A DNA stretch of 64,000 nucleotides from Voacanga thouarsii (GCA_026120185.1 JANUWF010001161.1:692001-756000), one strand, 5' to 3'. Positions 24,918 through 35,681 are shown, counted from the stretch's first letter. Numbers and translations are program-made. Notes: generated by a model from the letters alone, not told the origin.

Positions 24918-25998
24918 ATGCTTATTATTTAAGGTTAATTTTAAAAAATCCCTGTACTTATATGTGTTTGAAATTGAGTATCCAAACTTTTAATTTTGAC
25001 AATTGAGTACCTAAAAATTGACAAAATTATAAATTGAGTACTTAATTGTCAAAATTAAATGTTTGAGTATTATTAAAATTAAAAATTTAGATATATAATT
25101 GTCAAATACATAAAAGTACAGAAATTTTATTGAAATTAGCACAAATTACTTTAAATCTTACATTAAACAAGATTGACCTCTTATTTTTTTATTTTTAAAT
25201 TTTTATTTTATTTTTTATTTTTAATTTTTAGATAAAATTATACCTTCTAAAATATCAAATTAATCTAAATTTTTTTTGACTAAATACAACAGTAATAATA
25301 TATTAAACTATAAAATTCACATATCTATCATACATTAGGGGGAAAAAAACTTCTTTATATTTCTTTCATACTTTATAAAATTTCTAAAAATATTTAGTAA
25401 TTTGATTAAAAATATTTAGTAATTCGAATTACAGCCAATTGACTACCGATTCCGAAGAAACAAGAGTTCCATCTCTTTTTCACTTCCATTGAAGAGTTCT
25501 TATGTATTTTCACACCCTTTGAGAATCCGAAAGACAGAAAATGTTGTAATTTGAATTATTAAATATTTTTGAAATTTTATGAAGTATGAAATACGAATTT
25601 TATAGTTTTATTATTACTATTGTGTTTAGTTAGAAATTTTTGGGTTAATTTGATATTTAAGAAGGTATGATTTTAACCAAAAATGAAATAAAATTTTAAA
25701 AATGAAGAAGTAAGAGAACAATCTTGTTTAATATAAGATTTAAAAATAATTTGGGTTAATTTCAATAAATCTTTTGTACTTTTATGTGTTTGACAATTAA
25801 GTATCTAAACTTTTACTTTTGATAATTAAATATCTAAACTTTTAATTTTAACAATTGAGTATTTAAAGTTTTAATTTTGACAATTAAGTACCCATTTATA
25901 ATTTTATCAATTGTTGGGTACTCAATTGTCAAAATAAAAAATTTGAGTGCCCAATTGTCAAACATACTTTTTGAATTTAACCCTATTATTTATTGCAC
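24918..25998. mobile_element. Foldback element with ~0.5 kb terminal inverted repeats
   Basis: The left arm (~24918-25440) and right arm (~25530-25998) are reverse complements. For example, CATAAAAGTACAGAAATTTT at 25110 pairs with the region near 25775, and ATTAAACAAGATTG at 25162 pairs with CAATCTTGTTTAAT near 25720. A ~90-bp unique spacer lies between. The outer ends resemble GGGTTAATTTCAAAAAA-type Mutator-like termini. No coding capacity. The exact ends and target duplication are unclear. Confidence 0.7.
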
Positions 25999-26186
25999 AT
26001 ACTATTTGATTTCTTGGTACACCTTGGATGGAAATATAATGCAGTCCCCCCCCCCTTTATCTATTCTTTTCCTGAGAACGTATGTTGAGAATGGGGCAAT
26101 GAAGTACACAAGATCTAAAAGTTAAGTGAAAATTTGATGACCAAGATGCAAACTTGATCAAATAGAAGTCTTGTAGGTTCAATTAG

Positions 26187-27114
26187 TGATGACAAATTTG
26201 ACTCGGCCAAACCCGGCCATACCAGGACTGGATTCTCCGAATTAGCCGGGATGGGAATAGGATTGGGCTCTATTCCTCTACCTGCTAAAGCGAGACAGGC
26301 ATGCCTTAGTTTTTTTATGTTATATATTACATATTTATAAAAGACTTAAATATCAATGTATTTTAAAAGTATGTTTTTATAATTTAAAACTAGAAAACTA
26401 ATTTATTTGGTCCTTAAAATTTGGTGTTTGTAATATTTTTTTTTAATATTTAAAAAATATATTAAGGACTAGTTTTTTTAAAAATACTTCTAAAGTTTTT
26501 TTAAAAATATATGATAACATTTAAATTGAGAGGCTAGTAGTACTTTTAAAGACTAGTTTAAATTGCCATAAAAGAATTTTATATTTTATTTCAAAGTAAA
26601 ATATAAAAATATTTAATTATAGTAAACCAAAGGATCTTCTCATCTAATAAGTCTTCTTGAATCTTGAGGGGATGAAATTAAATTGAAATATTTTTAAAAA
26701 AATTGTACTATATTTTCATAATTTAATATGTATTAATACTATGGGTATTGTATTTGATATATTTTATTCATTATTTAGAATTTTAGTTTATGATTTTATT
26801 ATTTTATTATGAGTTTTTTAGATTCTCAAATTGTAAATTTATTAAAAAAATTTACTATGAGATTTTTTCACAATTATTTAAATTTTTAGATTCTATTGAA
26901 GATTTTTTTTTTTTTTTTCACTCTTGACTCACTGAACTCTTACTTTCCTATATGAGAATGGACCGACTGCAAGAATGATTTTGTTTCTGACAAACTGGGT
27001 TTGGGATCCCCACCTCTCCTCTTTGCAACGATAGACCGAGACGAACTTGATCACGAAAAGGTGGGAATGAGATCGAGATTTCTAATCTTTAGCCATCCTA
27101 ATTCATTTGTCATC
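26187..27114. mobile_element. hAT-like non-autonomous element
   Basis: TGATGACAAAT at 26187 and ATTTGTCATCT at 27104 are near-perfect inverted ends. The left end runs into ACTCGGCCAAACCCGGCC, a GC-rich subterminal repeat like that of the hAT tail at 19130-19170. The interior is AT-rich and non-coding. It is flanked by the decayed hAT transposase of 27.7-28.8 kb. Ends are tentative. Confidence 0.4.
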
Positions 27115-27164
27115 TTTAAATTTATTTCCAAGTTAAATTTAACTTAGGGTCTTAAATCCACTGT

Positions 27165-27640
27165 TATTTGGATCGGATCGGACCGACCGGCCCGATCGGT
27201 CCGACCGTGGACCGGTCCTCCAATCGGTCCGGTCTGGTCAATCAGACCGGTTCTCTTAAAAACCAGTAGTTTTGAGGGAAACGTGTTGGATCGGTCGGTC
27301 CAATCGGTTAAACCGACTTCTTTTTAAAAAAAAATTTGGGACAATTTTATAATTTTTGGGGGATAAATTAAATTATATAATTCAATAAATTACTTTAATA
27401 TATTAGATTTTTAGTTATAAACTAAAAATGACTACTTTTAATTATGAATTTGAATATTTATGTCTTTATGGATTTAAATTACACTATATTATTAATCAAT
27501 TTTCTTTCAAAAATAATTATATTTTTAATTTTTTAAATTATAATATTACCGGTTCAATTACGATCTAATTACAGTTGGACCATTAAACTGTAAACCAATA
27601 ACTTTTTCGGTTCGATGACCGATCCGATTCTAGAAACATT
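27165..27640. repeat. GGTCCGATCGGACC-type inverted repeat region
   Basis: Dense short palindromes (GATCGGTCCG, CCGGTCCG) at 27168-27330 are echoed in inverted, degraded form at 27550-27640. Non-coding. Such patches are usually ends of small DNA transposons, but I could not assign a family. Confidence 0.45.
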
Positions 27641-27699
27641 GCTTAAATCCACCAACCTATGCCGCTGCCGCTGCCCCTGTCACACAAGCCGTGCTAGTG

Positions 27700-28830
27700 G
27701 GCAAAATTAGATAGTCAAAGGAAGACGTAATTCAATGTTCTTTATTTATCCTTGAAATTGGGATCTAATCAACTCGGAAACAAATCAATTACACCTTATT
27801 CTTTGTGCATAATCTTAAAATCTTGTTTACAAGACATAATATACAAAATCATATTTCTTATAGAATTAATATTTCCTCAATTTCACTACAACTATTTTTA
27901 ATACACAAATTCAAAATATGACAAATATATTTATTGCAAACTAATTTATCATTAAGTAAATCCGTAACTTTTCAGATGTATAATTGCAGCATATTTCAAG
28001 CATTATCAAAGGAAATAAAAATATTTTGGCTTAAAATTACAATATCATGTTATGTTTGAGTAATTGATCTTGCAATAATATTAACATTATATAGAAATTC
28101 AAAAGGTTTAAACCAATTCTTTATGAATAACTTAATAATCATTAATCCAATGGCATGTAATACAAATTTAATATTATTATATCCTAGCCCTTCCAAAATT
28201 TACATGTAAGCAAATCTCCAAATAGATGAATCAAAACAGGCAATAAAACCATCTCTCATTTCTCCAAACTTTTTAGATACATTACTTCTTAGGGTACTTG
28301 TAGGAACTATTTTAAATGCCATTTACAGAGAGAGATTTATAAATCGCTAGGTGTGTATATATTATCACCTATATAAAAGAATGATTTTGCATAATTATCT
28401 ATCTAGCCATTTCTTCCCTAAATCGATTATGATCATAATGAAAATTATCACTAATTACCCCTTCCATGACATCAAATTTGTTTTTGTACTAAATTGAACA
28501 AGAAACCTGATTGATGTTTCACATGCCTCCTAAGTGTTTCTAAACCACTGCCTTTTGGGTGGAAAAAATCTTCTCTACATGTTTTACATATTGCTTTACT
28601 TATGGCATCATCATGATCATGCACATCCCAAATCTTAGATGTTTTTTTCTTACTTTTTTTTGGGGGGCTAGTTCTGGCAATACTAGGATTAGGATATACT
28701 TCTTCTACTTCATTATCTTCATCGCCTAAGGGGATACCTAAATGTAAATCAGAGATATCTACAGGATTACCAAAATCACAAAAGTTAGTAAGAAGATTGT
28801 GCAGATTGAAAGGGATGACTGGGCTCTATT
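27700..28830 (-). pseudogene. Decayed hAT transposase with BED zinc finger
   Basis: On the minus strand, ~28,655-28,490 encodes a BED-type zinc finger (SKIWDVHD, AICKTCREDFFHPKGSG, LETLRRHVKH: W, C-x2-C, H-x4-H). Downstream fragments in mixed frames look like later hAT regions, e.g. FREEMAR, CFDSSIWRF and CNKYICHILNLCIKN. Stops and frameshifts are frequent and no C-terminal dimerisation domain is found, so it is an old pseudogene. The hAT fragment at 18.4 kb is on the other strand and is a separate insertion. Confidence 0.6.
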
Positions 28831-30317
28831 TTAAATCTATCTATAAAAGTAGCACTTTTAAAAATTCAAGGAAATAAACAATTAAAATCTAAACAACTAA
28901 GAAATCAAACAATTAAACAACTAGTGTGAAGTTAGTAAACAACTAAGAAATCAAATACATAAACAACTAGTTTAAGAATATCAATTAAAAATAATTAATT
29001 AAACAAATAATCAAATTAATAAATAATTATGGCAGCTAAAAAAAATGTTACGGTGATGGAAGTCGAAGAAAAATGGTATATTGAATTTCTCCACCACTTC
29101 AACTCCAAAGATCCACCACTTGATTTCTTCAAATCTTCAGAAAATTGAATTCTTTAATCTACCACTTCAAGAATCCACTACATGATTTCTTCAAATCTTT
29201 AACAATTTGAATTCTTTAATTATTGATCACAATAATTGAGAGTAATATAACAATAATTGGGGAATTTGAAATTAGAATGAGATTCAGTAGAAGGGAGAGT
29301 GTCCAAACGGCTCTTTTTCCTAAATTTATTGGGCGAGTTTAGTCCGGGCCTGGACCATTTCGGGCTGGTCCAATCACAGGTTTAAAGCAAGCTGGTTTGG
29401 ACCTGTAACAATGTTCAAAACCTTGGGACCAAGCTCGACCGAACCACAGGGTTGAACCAAGTATGTTTGAACCGTTGCTGTGGTGGCAACAATTAGCAAT
29501 AGGTCAATACAATTTTGGGTTGCATGGTTTGGACTACAATTGATGATTTGGCTTGGCTCAGATGCCATTGCTAAATTCGGCCAATTGTTTCACCTCTTAA
29601 TTTCAATTTTAAAAAAAAAACCAAAATAGTCAAAGCTAACCAAATGATCATAGGCCCAGTTTTCAATTTTTAAAAGGTGAAAGGGCTTTTTTTTTTTTTT
29701 TGACTAAGTAAATATATTATTAGTATAAAAACAAACCGATTATACAGTGGGCTAAGGCTCATGGTAAATGGAAAATAAATCACCTCTATCAATGTTTAAT
29801 GGGTTGGCCTGATCAAATTTGCATTGGACCGATCCAGTCTTGTGACCGGGCCAAGAATATGACTGGCTGGTCCATGCCTAGCCCAAGAATCGGCATGAAC
29901 CGGCCTTGAGGACAGGCAAGACTGAGGTCCTAGTACCCGGTTGTGCGGCCTTCTCTCGCCCCCCCCTTTTTGTTTCTCCTATGGTTTGGCTTTTTTAATT
30001 TTTTACAATTTAAATAACAAAATTATTTATAATTATAAAAAAATTCACCTTCAAATGGTAAGGTGTATGACTTAGATCCCTATCTATTTTAAAAAATACT
30101 AACTAGTTGATAGCTGAAAAATAATAATACTTTGAGCTTTACTTCTTTAAAACTTGAACCATCTACTATTCCACCACTCAATGACCTTTCCAAATTTTGA
30201 AGAAGTTGCTTGAAGAATTCCTAAAATATATGCACAACAAATTCTATTTTAACACTTTTTTGTAAAAAAAAAAGAGAGAAAATTAAGAATTATGAGAGTA
30301 AAAAAAGTAAAAATAGA
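28831..30317. other. Intergenic DNA with hAT-like GC-rich patches
   Basis: No gene. 29330-29580 and 29790-29970 contain GGCCTGGACC, GGGCTGGTCC and GACCGGGCC repeats like hAT subterminal regions. The left part probably belongs to the 5' side of the decayed hAT element. The rest is AT-rich. Confidence 0.45.
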
Positions 30318-30322
30318 GTTAG
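30318..30322. repeat. Target-site duplication GTTAG (left)
   Basis: GTTAG precedes the LTR at 30323 and recurs after the second LTR at 35677-35681. Confidence 0.9.
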
Positions 30323-30674
30323 TGTTATAAAATTAGGGTAGTGTTAGAATAAAATCTACACACTACACACTAAGAAAATTCTAACTATTCTTTGCACAAG
30401 AATTTCTCTTCAAACTTCTCTCTTTCTTTCTCTCACAATTCTTTCTCTAATCTTTCTTTCACAAAATGATGGTGTATTACAAGCTTAGAGAATAGCTCTA
30501 TTTATAGAGCTCTAATTAGTGAAATACATCATGGCATACATCATCTTCAACTAATCTCAATTAATGGTGTCTCCACTAAATGGTGGACATCCATAAAAAT
30601 CTTCTAATAATTCACATAAATCCATAATTAGTGGAGCCTCCACTAATTAATGGAAATTCCAATAATTCATAACA
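30323..30674 (-). mobile_element. 3' LTR of young copia element
   Basis: This 352-bp LTR runs TGTTATAAAATTAGGG...AATTCATAACA on the plus strand. Read by eye it is identical to 35310-35676 except that the other copy has one extra 15-bp tandem unit (CTAATCTTTCTTTCA). The minus-strand orientation follows from the polypurine tract and coding remnants. A CTCTATTTATAGAG stretch provides a TATA-like core. Confidence 0.95.
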
Positions 30675-30687
30675 CTCCCCCTTGGAT
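30675..30687 (-). other. Polypurine tract of young copia element
   Basis: On the minus strand TCCAAGGGGGAG abuts the LTR start TGTTATGAATTATTGG. This is the classical copia polypurine tract (AAGGGGGAG). Confidence 0.85.
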
Positions 30688-30799
30688 GTCCATCCATTAC
30701 ATAAAGAATATGCCTCGTTAAAACCTTACTAGATAAAAACCCAGTGGGAAAAAAAATCTAGTGAAGGAAAAAGAGTACACTATTCTATATGTCTGTTTA

Positions 30800-32281
30800 T
30801 TACTCCCCCTGATGAGATGATTCCTTTAAATCTTTAAACCGACGCATACCGATTTTATATCTCAACTTTTCAAATGTTGCAGTCGGTAAAGTCTTCGTGA
30901 AAATATCTGCGAGGTTATCACATGACCGAATTTGTAGCACATCAATTTCACCTTTCTTCTGGAGTTCATGAGTAAAGAAGAATTTTGGTGAAATATGTTT
31001 TGTCCGATCTCCTTTAATATATCCTCCTCGTAATTGAGCTATGCAAGCTGCATTGTCTTCATAAAGAGGAGTTGGAATACCTTTGATTGATGATAATCCA
31101 CAACTTTCTCGGATATAATGAATCATGGATCTCAGCCACACACATTCTCGACTTGCTTCATGAATGGCTATAATTTCAGCATGATTTGAAGAAGTAGCCG
31201 CTATAGATTGTTTCGTAGAATGCCATGATATAGCAAGATTTCCACATGTAAATATATAGCCCGTTTGAGAACGTGCTTTATGTGGATCGGATAAATAACC
31301 GATGATCCGCATAACCTATCAATGTTGGACTGGTTTTATTTGAATAAAATAATCCGAGATCAATTGTACCTTGGAGATATCGAAGGACTTGTTTAATTCC
31401 ATTCCAATGTCGTCGTGTTGGTGAAGAACTAAATCTTGCTAATAAATTGACAATGAAAGTAATATCGTGCCGTGTGTTATTAGCAAGATACATCAATGCA
31501 CCAATTGCACTCGAGATATGGTACTTCAGGACCAAGGAGTTCTTCATCATTTTCTTGAGGTCGGAAAGGATCTTTATCCACATTTAATGATCTGGACGAT
31601 CATTGGAATACTCAATGGATGTGCTTTGTCCATGTAAAATCTTTTTAGCACTTTTGCTCGTATATGTTGATTGATGAATAAATGTTCCACTCTCCAAATG
31701 TTCAATTTGTAAATCAAGGCAAAATTTGGTTTTACCAAAATCCTTGATTTCGAATTCTCTTTTTAAATAATCAATTGTTTCTTGGAGCTCTTCAGAGTTC
31801 CAATAAGATTAATATCATCAACATATATAGCTAATATCACAAATTTAGAACCAGATTTCTTAATAAAAACGCATGGACATACCTGGTCATTTTTAAATCT
31901 CGCTTTCAATAAATATTCACTAAGACGTGTAAACCACATGCGCCCGCATTGCTTCGAGGCCATATAATGATTTTTGCAACTTGATGGAGTAATTTTCACG
32001 AGGATAATGTTTATATGCTTCGTGCATATGAAATCCTTCGGGGATTTTCATGTAAACATCATTTTCTAAATTTCCATACAAGTAAGCAAAGTGACAACAT
32101 CTAATAGGCGCATATCTATCTTTTCATGTACCGCCAAACCGATAAGATATCGGAGTGTAATAGCATCAACAACAGGAGAATAAGTTTCATCATAATCAAT
32201 ACCTGGTCTTTGTGAAAAACCTTGGGCTACTAATCGCGCTTTATATCGAACGATTTCACTCTTTTCATTGCGCTTTCGCAC
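30800..32281 (-). pseudogene. Copia reverse transcriptase-RNase H, frameshifted
   Basis: Minus-strand pieces read in order. First VRYKARLVAQGFSQRPGIDYDETYSPV (32,281-32,066), then CPCVFIKKSG with the catalytic AIYVDDINLIG (31,999-31,763). Next is YLANNTRHDITFIVNLLARFSS (31,583-31,278), then RNase H with SQTGYIFTCGNLAISWHSTKQS, YEDNAACIAQ, RTKHISPK and DIFTKTLPT (31,312-30,800). The YVDD motif is kept, but at least three frame breaks separate the pieces, so the polyprotein is not translatable as one. The order and strand match the flanking LTRs. Confidence 0.9.
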
Positions 32282-32307
32282 AAATATCCATTTGTAGCCA
32301 ACAGGTT

Positions 32308-32990
32308 TTACACCTTCCGGTGTTCGGACTGCAGTCCGAAGACTTCACGTTTTGCCGATGCATTTAACTCCGATTGAATCGCATCTTTCCATTGCAGCCA
32401 ATCTTTTCTATGCCGACATTCATCAATCGATATTGGTTCAGGATCATCATTATCCCGTGTAACATCAAGAGATATATTGTATGCAAATATATTATCAATA
32501 ACGAGTTCTATCCGATTCCAACTTCTACCGGAAGTGGTATAATTGATAGAAATTTCAGTGTTACTTTCATCAACTTCTCGGTTCTTTGTCATCGGTTCTC
32601 TCTTGGTCTTTATCATTTTTTTCTTCAATATGATCTTCCGGATCATTTAATCCTCTTTTCTTTCGAGGATTTTTATCTTTAGAACCAAGAGGTTGGCCAC
32701 GCTTCCGGCGTGTTTTTGACTCAACGAGCTATAGGTATAATATTTTGTTCTGCTGGAACTTCAATTCGAATAGGAGCATTTATAGCTGGAATATGCGATT
32801 TTGTAACTCTTCTGGAGTCAACAAAAGCGTCTGGCATTTGATTTGCAATGCTTTGCAAATGAATTATCTTTTGAACTTCAAGTTCACATGCGCTTGTGCG
32901 CGGATCAAGATAATGTAATGATGTTGTCCAAGCGAGATCTTCTTTATGCTGTTTTGGTTCTCCCCCTAATTTAGGGAATAATGATTTCAC
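32308..32990 (-). pseudogene. Copia integrase-RT linker and RT start
   Basis: Minus-strand FPKLGGEPKQ, YLDPRTSACELEVQKIIHLQ and MPDAFVDSRRVTKSHIPA are the conserved linker after copia integrase. DECRHRKDWLQWKDAIQSEL is the start of the reverse transcriptase. The integrase core, protease and gag zinc knuckle expected upstream (higher coordinates) are missing. The coding remnant stops at ~32,990, where the RWP-RK gene segment begins. Confidence 0.85.
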
Positions 32991-33057
32991 AAGAGAATAA
33001 GAAAATAAATATAAGAAAATGATGACAAGCAGAAAATACCAAGCAAAATATCTCTTT

Positions 33058-33157
33058 TTTTTTCACTCTTCCCGGTACCGACTTTTCCTCTTCCTCTCTT
33101 GTCTTTTCTTCTCCTCCGACCCTCTACCTACCATCTACCTCTTCTTCTTCCTCATAC

Positions 33158-33193
<36 letters not shown>

Positions 33194-33254
33194 CGATATA
33201 TATATCGGTTATCGATCATTAGTAAACATCAAATACAAAAATCACAAAGCGTAT
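33058..33254 (+). promoter_or_regulatory. Pyrimidine-rich and (TA)n upstream region of the RWP-RK gene
   Basis: A ~100-bp CT-rich stretch (33,058-33,160) is followed by (TA)n at 33,161-33,190 and a CGATATATATATCGG palindrome, about 60 bp before the first ATG. Plant core promoters often combine TATA and CT-rich elements. Function here is inferred. Confidence 0.35.
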
Positions 33255-34681
33255 ATGGAGACTCGTAATTCATTTGAGACATGGTCAAATTTTGACTTAG
33301 TTTCGCAGCCAGATGTTGATGTATTTTCATTTCCAAACCAACCGCTTCTGCCTAATTCGAACACAGAAGATTTTGATATGTTTTCCTTTTCAAACCAACC
33401 GCTTCTGCCTAATTCGAACGCAGAAGATTTTGATATGTTTTCCTTTCCATACCAACCGATTCCTCCTAATTTCAGGTGAAATATCTTTGAGGGCTTCCAT
33501 TTGTTTTTAGTGTGCTTGATAATGAAATTAAACTCTCTTTTGGTTTGTTTTTTATGTAAATCAGTGGAAGTTTTGAACATACTACTTTGGACCAAGTTGA
33601 TCTGCCCCTACAAGAGACTGCTTTTGATACTGTTCCTCTTGATGCTATTCCTTTTAATGAGGATATGCTTGTGCATGATCCATTCTACTCTCTAATGGAT
33701 TTTGAACAAAGCCAGAATATGATTCCAGGTTATTATCCATTTAAACATGGATTTTGAATGGTATTACCTTTACTGATATTATTTTATTTTTCTAGGAGAA
33801 ATAATGAGTGGTCTTGACAACGAAGTCGGAGTAAGTACTCATGAAATGCATAATATCGATCAAGATATTATTGCAGACAAAATTCTTGGGGAGAAGAAGA
33901 TGATTAAGAGGCAGAGAGAGAAGAAGGGCAATAACTCCCAGACACTATCAAGAGAAACAATTTCGCAGTACTTTTACCTACCAATCAAGAGCGCAGCCAA
34001 AGAACTGAATATTGGCATAACCCGTCTCAAGAAAAGATGTAGGGAGTTAGGAATTCGTCGATGGCCTCACAGGAAATTGGTGAGCTTGGAGACCATAATC
34101 AAGAATGTCCAGGTTCTCTCTCATACATACTTATTATTTGCAAGTATGAAACTATGAAAGATTTATAAGTAAATAACCGATGATATCACTTCGATTTACA
34201 GGATATGCAAAATAAAGAAGAAGGAGGACATATGGTCGAGAAGAAATTAAAAGAAGCCATTGCGATACTCGGAATGTGAAAAACAGTTGGTAGAAGAAAG
34301 TCCTAATACGCAGTTAGAGGACCAAACACGTAAATTGAGACAAGCATGCTTCAAGGCCAAATATAATAAGAAATATAATAAACTTAAGGAGATCATAAAA
34401 TCTCAAGACTCATTTCGCAAGTAATTTTATGGCTAATTCTCGCTGTTAGTCTCGATGCTGGCTCAAAGGGGAAAGAAAAGGAGGAGGATGTCGAAAAAGA
34501 GGAGTCGAAGTCCATAATTTCTAATTGTTTGTCGTCCTCTAATGTAAATATTGAAAAAGAACAATTACGAACCTTCATCTTACATTTGTCACTCAATTAC
34601 AAAAGAGCAACTATAAGCATGTATCATCAAGTTCATATGAACACTAGTGATATGAATAAAAGATGTGATGCTTATTATTAA
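33255..34681 (+). CDS. RWP-RK (RKD-type) transcription factor, intron-containing, last exon frame-broken
   Basis: Exons by GT-AG rules: 33255-33475, 33565-33728, 33796-34112 and 34202 onward. The first three introns join in frame. The N-terminal part is acidic and holds a 19-residue tandem repeat (FSFPNQPLLPNSN-EDFDM). Exon 3 encodes the RWP-RK DNA-binding domain: SRETISQYFYLPIKSAAKEL, ITRLKKRCRELGI, then the signature RRWPHRK. In exon 4 the frame reaches a TGA at 34277-34279. RKD-like sequence (EKQLVEE, KLRQACFKAKY) continues in the +1 frame to 34424, then returns to the original frame up to TAA at 34679-34681, with the acidic C-terminal block typical of RKDs. RKD proteins act in the nucleus and control egg-cell and embryo programmes in plants. 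Here the gene lies antisense inside a copia element. It may be a pseudogene or give a C-terminally shortened protein with the DNA-binding domain intact. Confidence 0.8.
33321..33475 (+). repeat. 57-bp coding tandem repeat in RWP-RK exon 1
   Basis: Two full units (33321-33377, 33378-33434) and a partial third run to the exon end. The unit length is a multiple of three, so the frame is kept and a 19-residue unit is repeated. The units differ at few positions. Confidence 0.9.
34656..34661 (+). promoter_or_regulatory. Possible poly(A) signal of RWP-RK gene
   Basis: AATAAA occurs on the gene strand at the extreme 3' end of the captured segment, just before gag similarity begins. It overlaps the last codons of the extended frame, so its use is uncertain. 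Confidence 0.35.
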
Positions 34682-34689
34682 TGGAAATA

Positions 34690-35258
34690 TCTTTTTCCCT
34701 TATTATCTTTTCTGTTCCACTTCGGTGGCCGTATTTCTCCGTGATAAGGGAAATATCGAGTGTGTCCATGACCATAACCACGGCCACCGCCACAACTACA
34801 ACTATAACGATGGCTTCTCGCTGGAGCTAACAGACATTCACTCGGGAGTGCTGTTGAGCCAGTTCATCTGGCTTCATGATTTCTCAATAATAACTCATGT
34901 TAAATTTGTCAATTTTGGATACCCTTTTTCTCGATATTGTTACTGTAGGACATGAAAAGTGGAGAATGTCTTCTCCAATATAACTTCATCGATAACTTTT
35001 TCTCCGTAAAATTTTTAACTAAGATGTAGTTTTATACATCACGGAGTTCACGGTTTTACAATCTTGCAACTTCAGTGCAACCATTCATACCGTGCAGTGG
35101 GTAGTACAACCATCTTCAGGTGGTCAAATCTTTCTTTTTATCCACATGACATATGGATCTCCTTTTTTTTAGCATTTAGATGCATTTTTGCATAACATAA
35201 ATTTTTTTTTTTCAGAAATATCAAGGGCTACAAATTCGAATTTAGCGAGATCAATAAA
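34690..35258 (-). pseudogene. Copia gag remnant
   Basis: On the minus strand LAKFEFVALDIS (35,254-35,219) is the usual copia gag N-terminal block. Further pieces read VVLPTARYEW, GEKVIDEVILEKTFSTFH and, near 34,790, a glycine/arginine-rich GGGRGYGHGH tail. Deletions and frameshifts separate them, and the CCHC zinc knuckle is absent. The fragment directly follows the 5' LTR and primer-binding site, as in an intact element. Confidence 0.75.
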
Positions 35259-35289
35259 TGCGTACCTGTCTTCTGGCTTTCATAACGGC

Positions 35290-35309
35290 AGAGACTCGTG
35301 CTGATAACG
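35290..35309 (-). other. Primer-binding site of young copia element
   Basis: Minus-strand TATCAGCACGAGTCTCTGCC follows the 5' LTR after a short CGT spacer. Many plant copia elements have a TTATCAGCACGAG-type primer site in this position. Confidence 0.65.
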
Positions 35310-35676
35310 TGTTATAAAATTAGGGTAGTGTTAGAATAAAATCTACACACTACACACTAAGAAAATTCTAACTATTCTTTGCACAAGAATTTCTCTTCAA
35401 ACTTCTCTCTTTCTTTCTCTCACAATTCTTTCTCTAATCTTTCTTTCACTAATCTTTCTTTCACAAAATGATGGTGTATTACAAGCTTAGAGAATAGCTC
35501 TATTTATAGAGCTCTAATTAGTGAAATACATCATGGCATACATCATCTTCAACTAATCTCAATTAATGGTGTCTCCACTAAATGGTGGACATCCATAAAA
35601 ATCTTCTAATAATTCACATAAATCCATAATTAGTGGAGCCTCCACTAATTAATGGAAATTCCAATAATTCATAACA
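35310..35676 (-). mobile_element. 5' LTR of young copia element
   Basis: 367 bp. Identical by eye to the LTR at 30323-30674 except for an extra 15-bp tandem unit in the CTTTCTTTCACTAATC region. Near-zero divergence means a recent insertion. Confidence 0.95.
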
Positions 35677-35681
35677 GTTAG
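35677..35681. repeat. Target-site duplication GTTAG (right)
   Basis: Exact match to 30318-30322, so both LTRs and everything between entered as one unit or changed after entry. Confidence 0.9.

Larger units (their letters stand above)
33000..34685 (+). other. Captured host-gene segment inside the copia element
   Basis: About 1.7 kb with no retroelement similarity lies between the pol remnant ending at ~32,990 and the gag remnant starting at ~34,690. It contains the promoter-like region, four exons, three introns and 3' end of an RWP-RK gene. It replaces the gag C-terminus, protease and integrase core. Both junctions are internal to the element, and the element's LTRs and target duplication are intact. 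The edges are estimated from where element similarity stops. Confidence 0.75.

Noticed and set aside
33242..33595. Minus-strand open frame of 117 codons
   Set aside because: It is the antisense shadow of the tandem-repeated RKD exon 1 and intron 1.
34393..34596. Minus-strand open frame of 67 codons
   Set aside because: Antisense of the RKD exon 4 acidic C-terminus.
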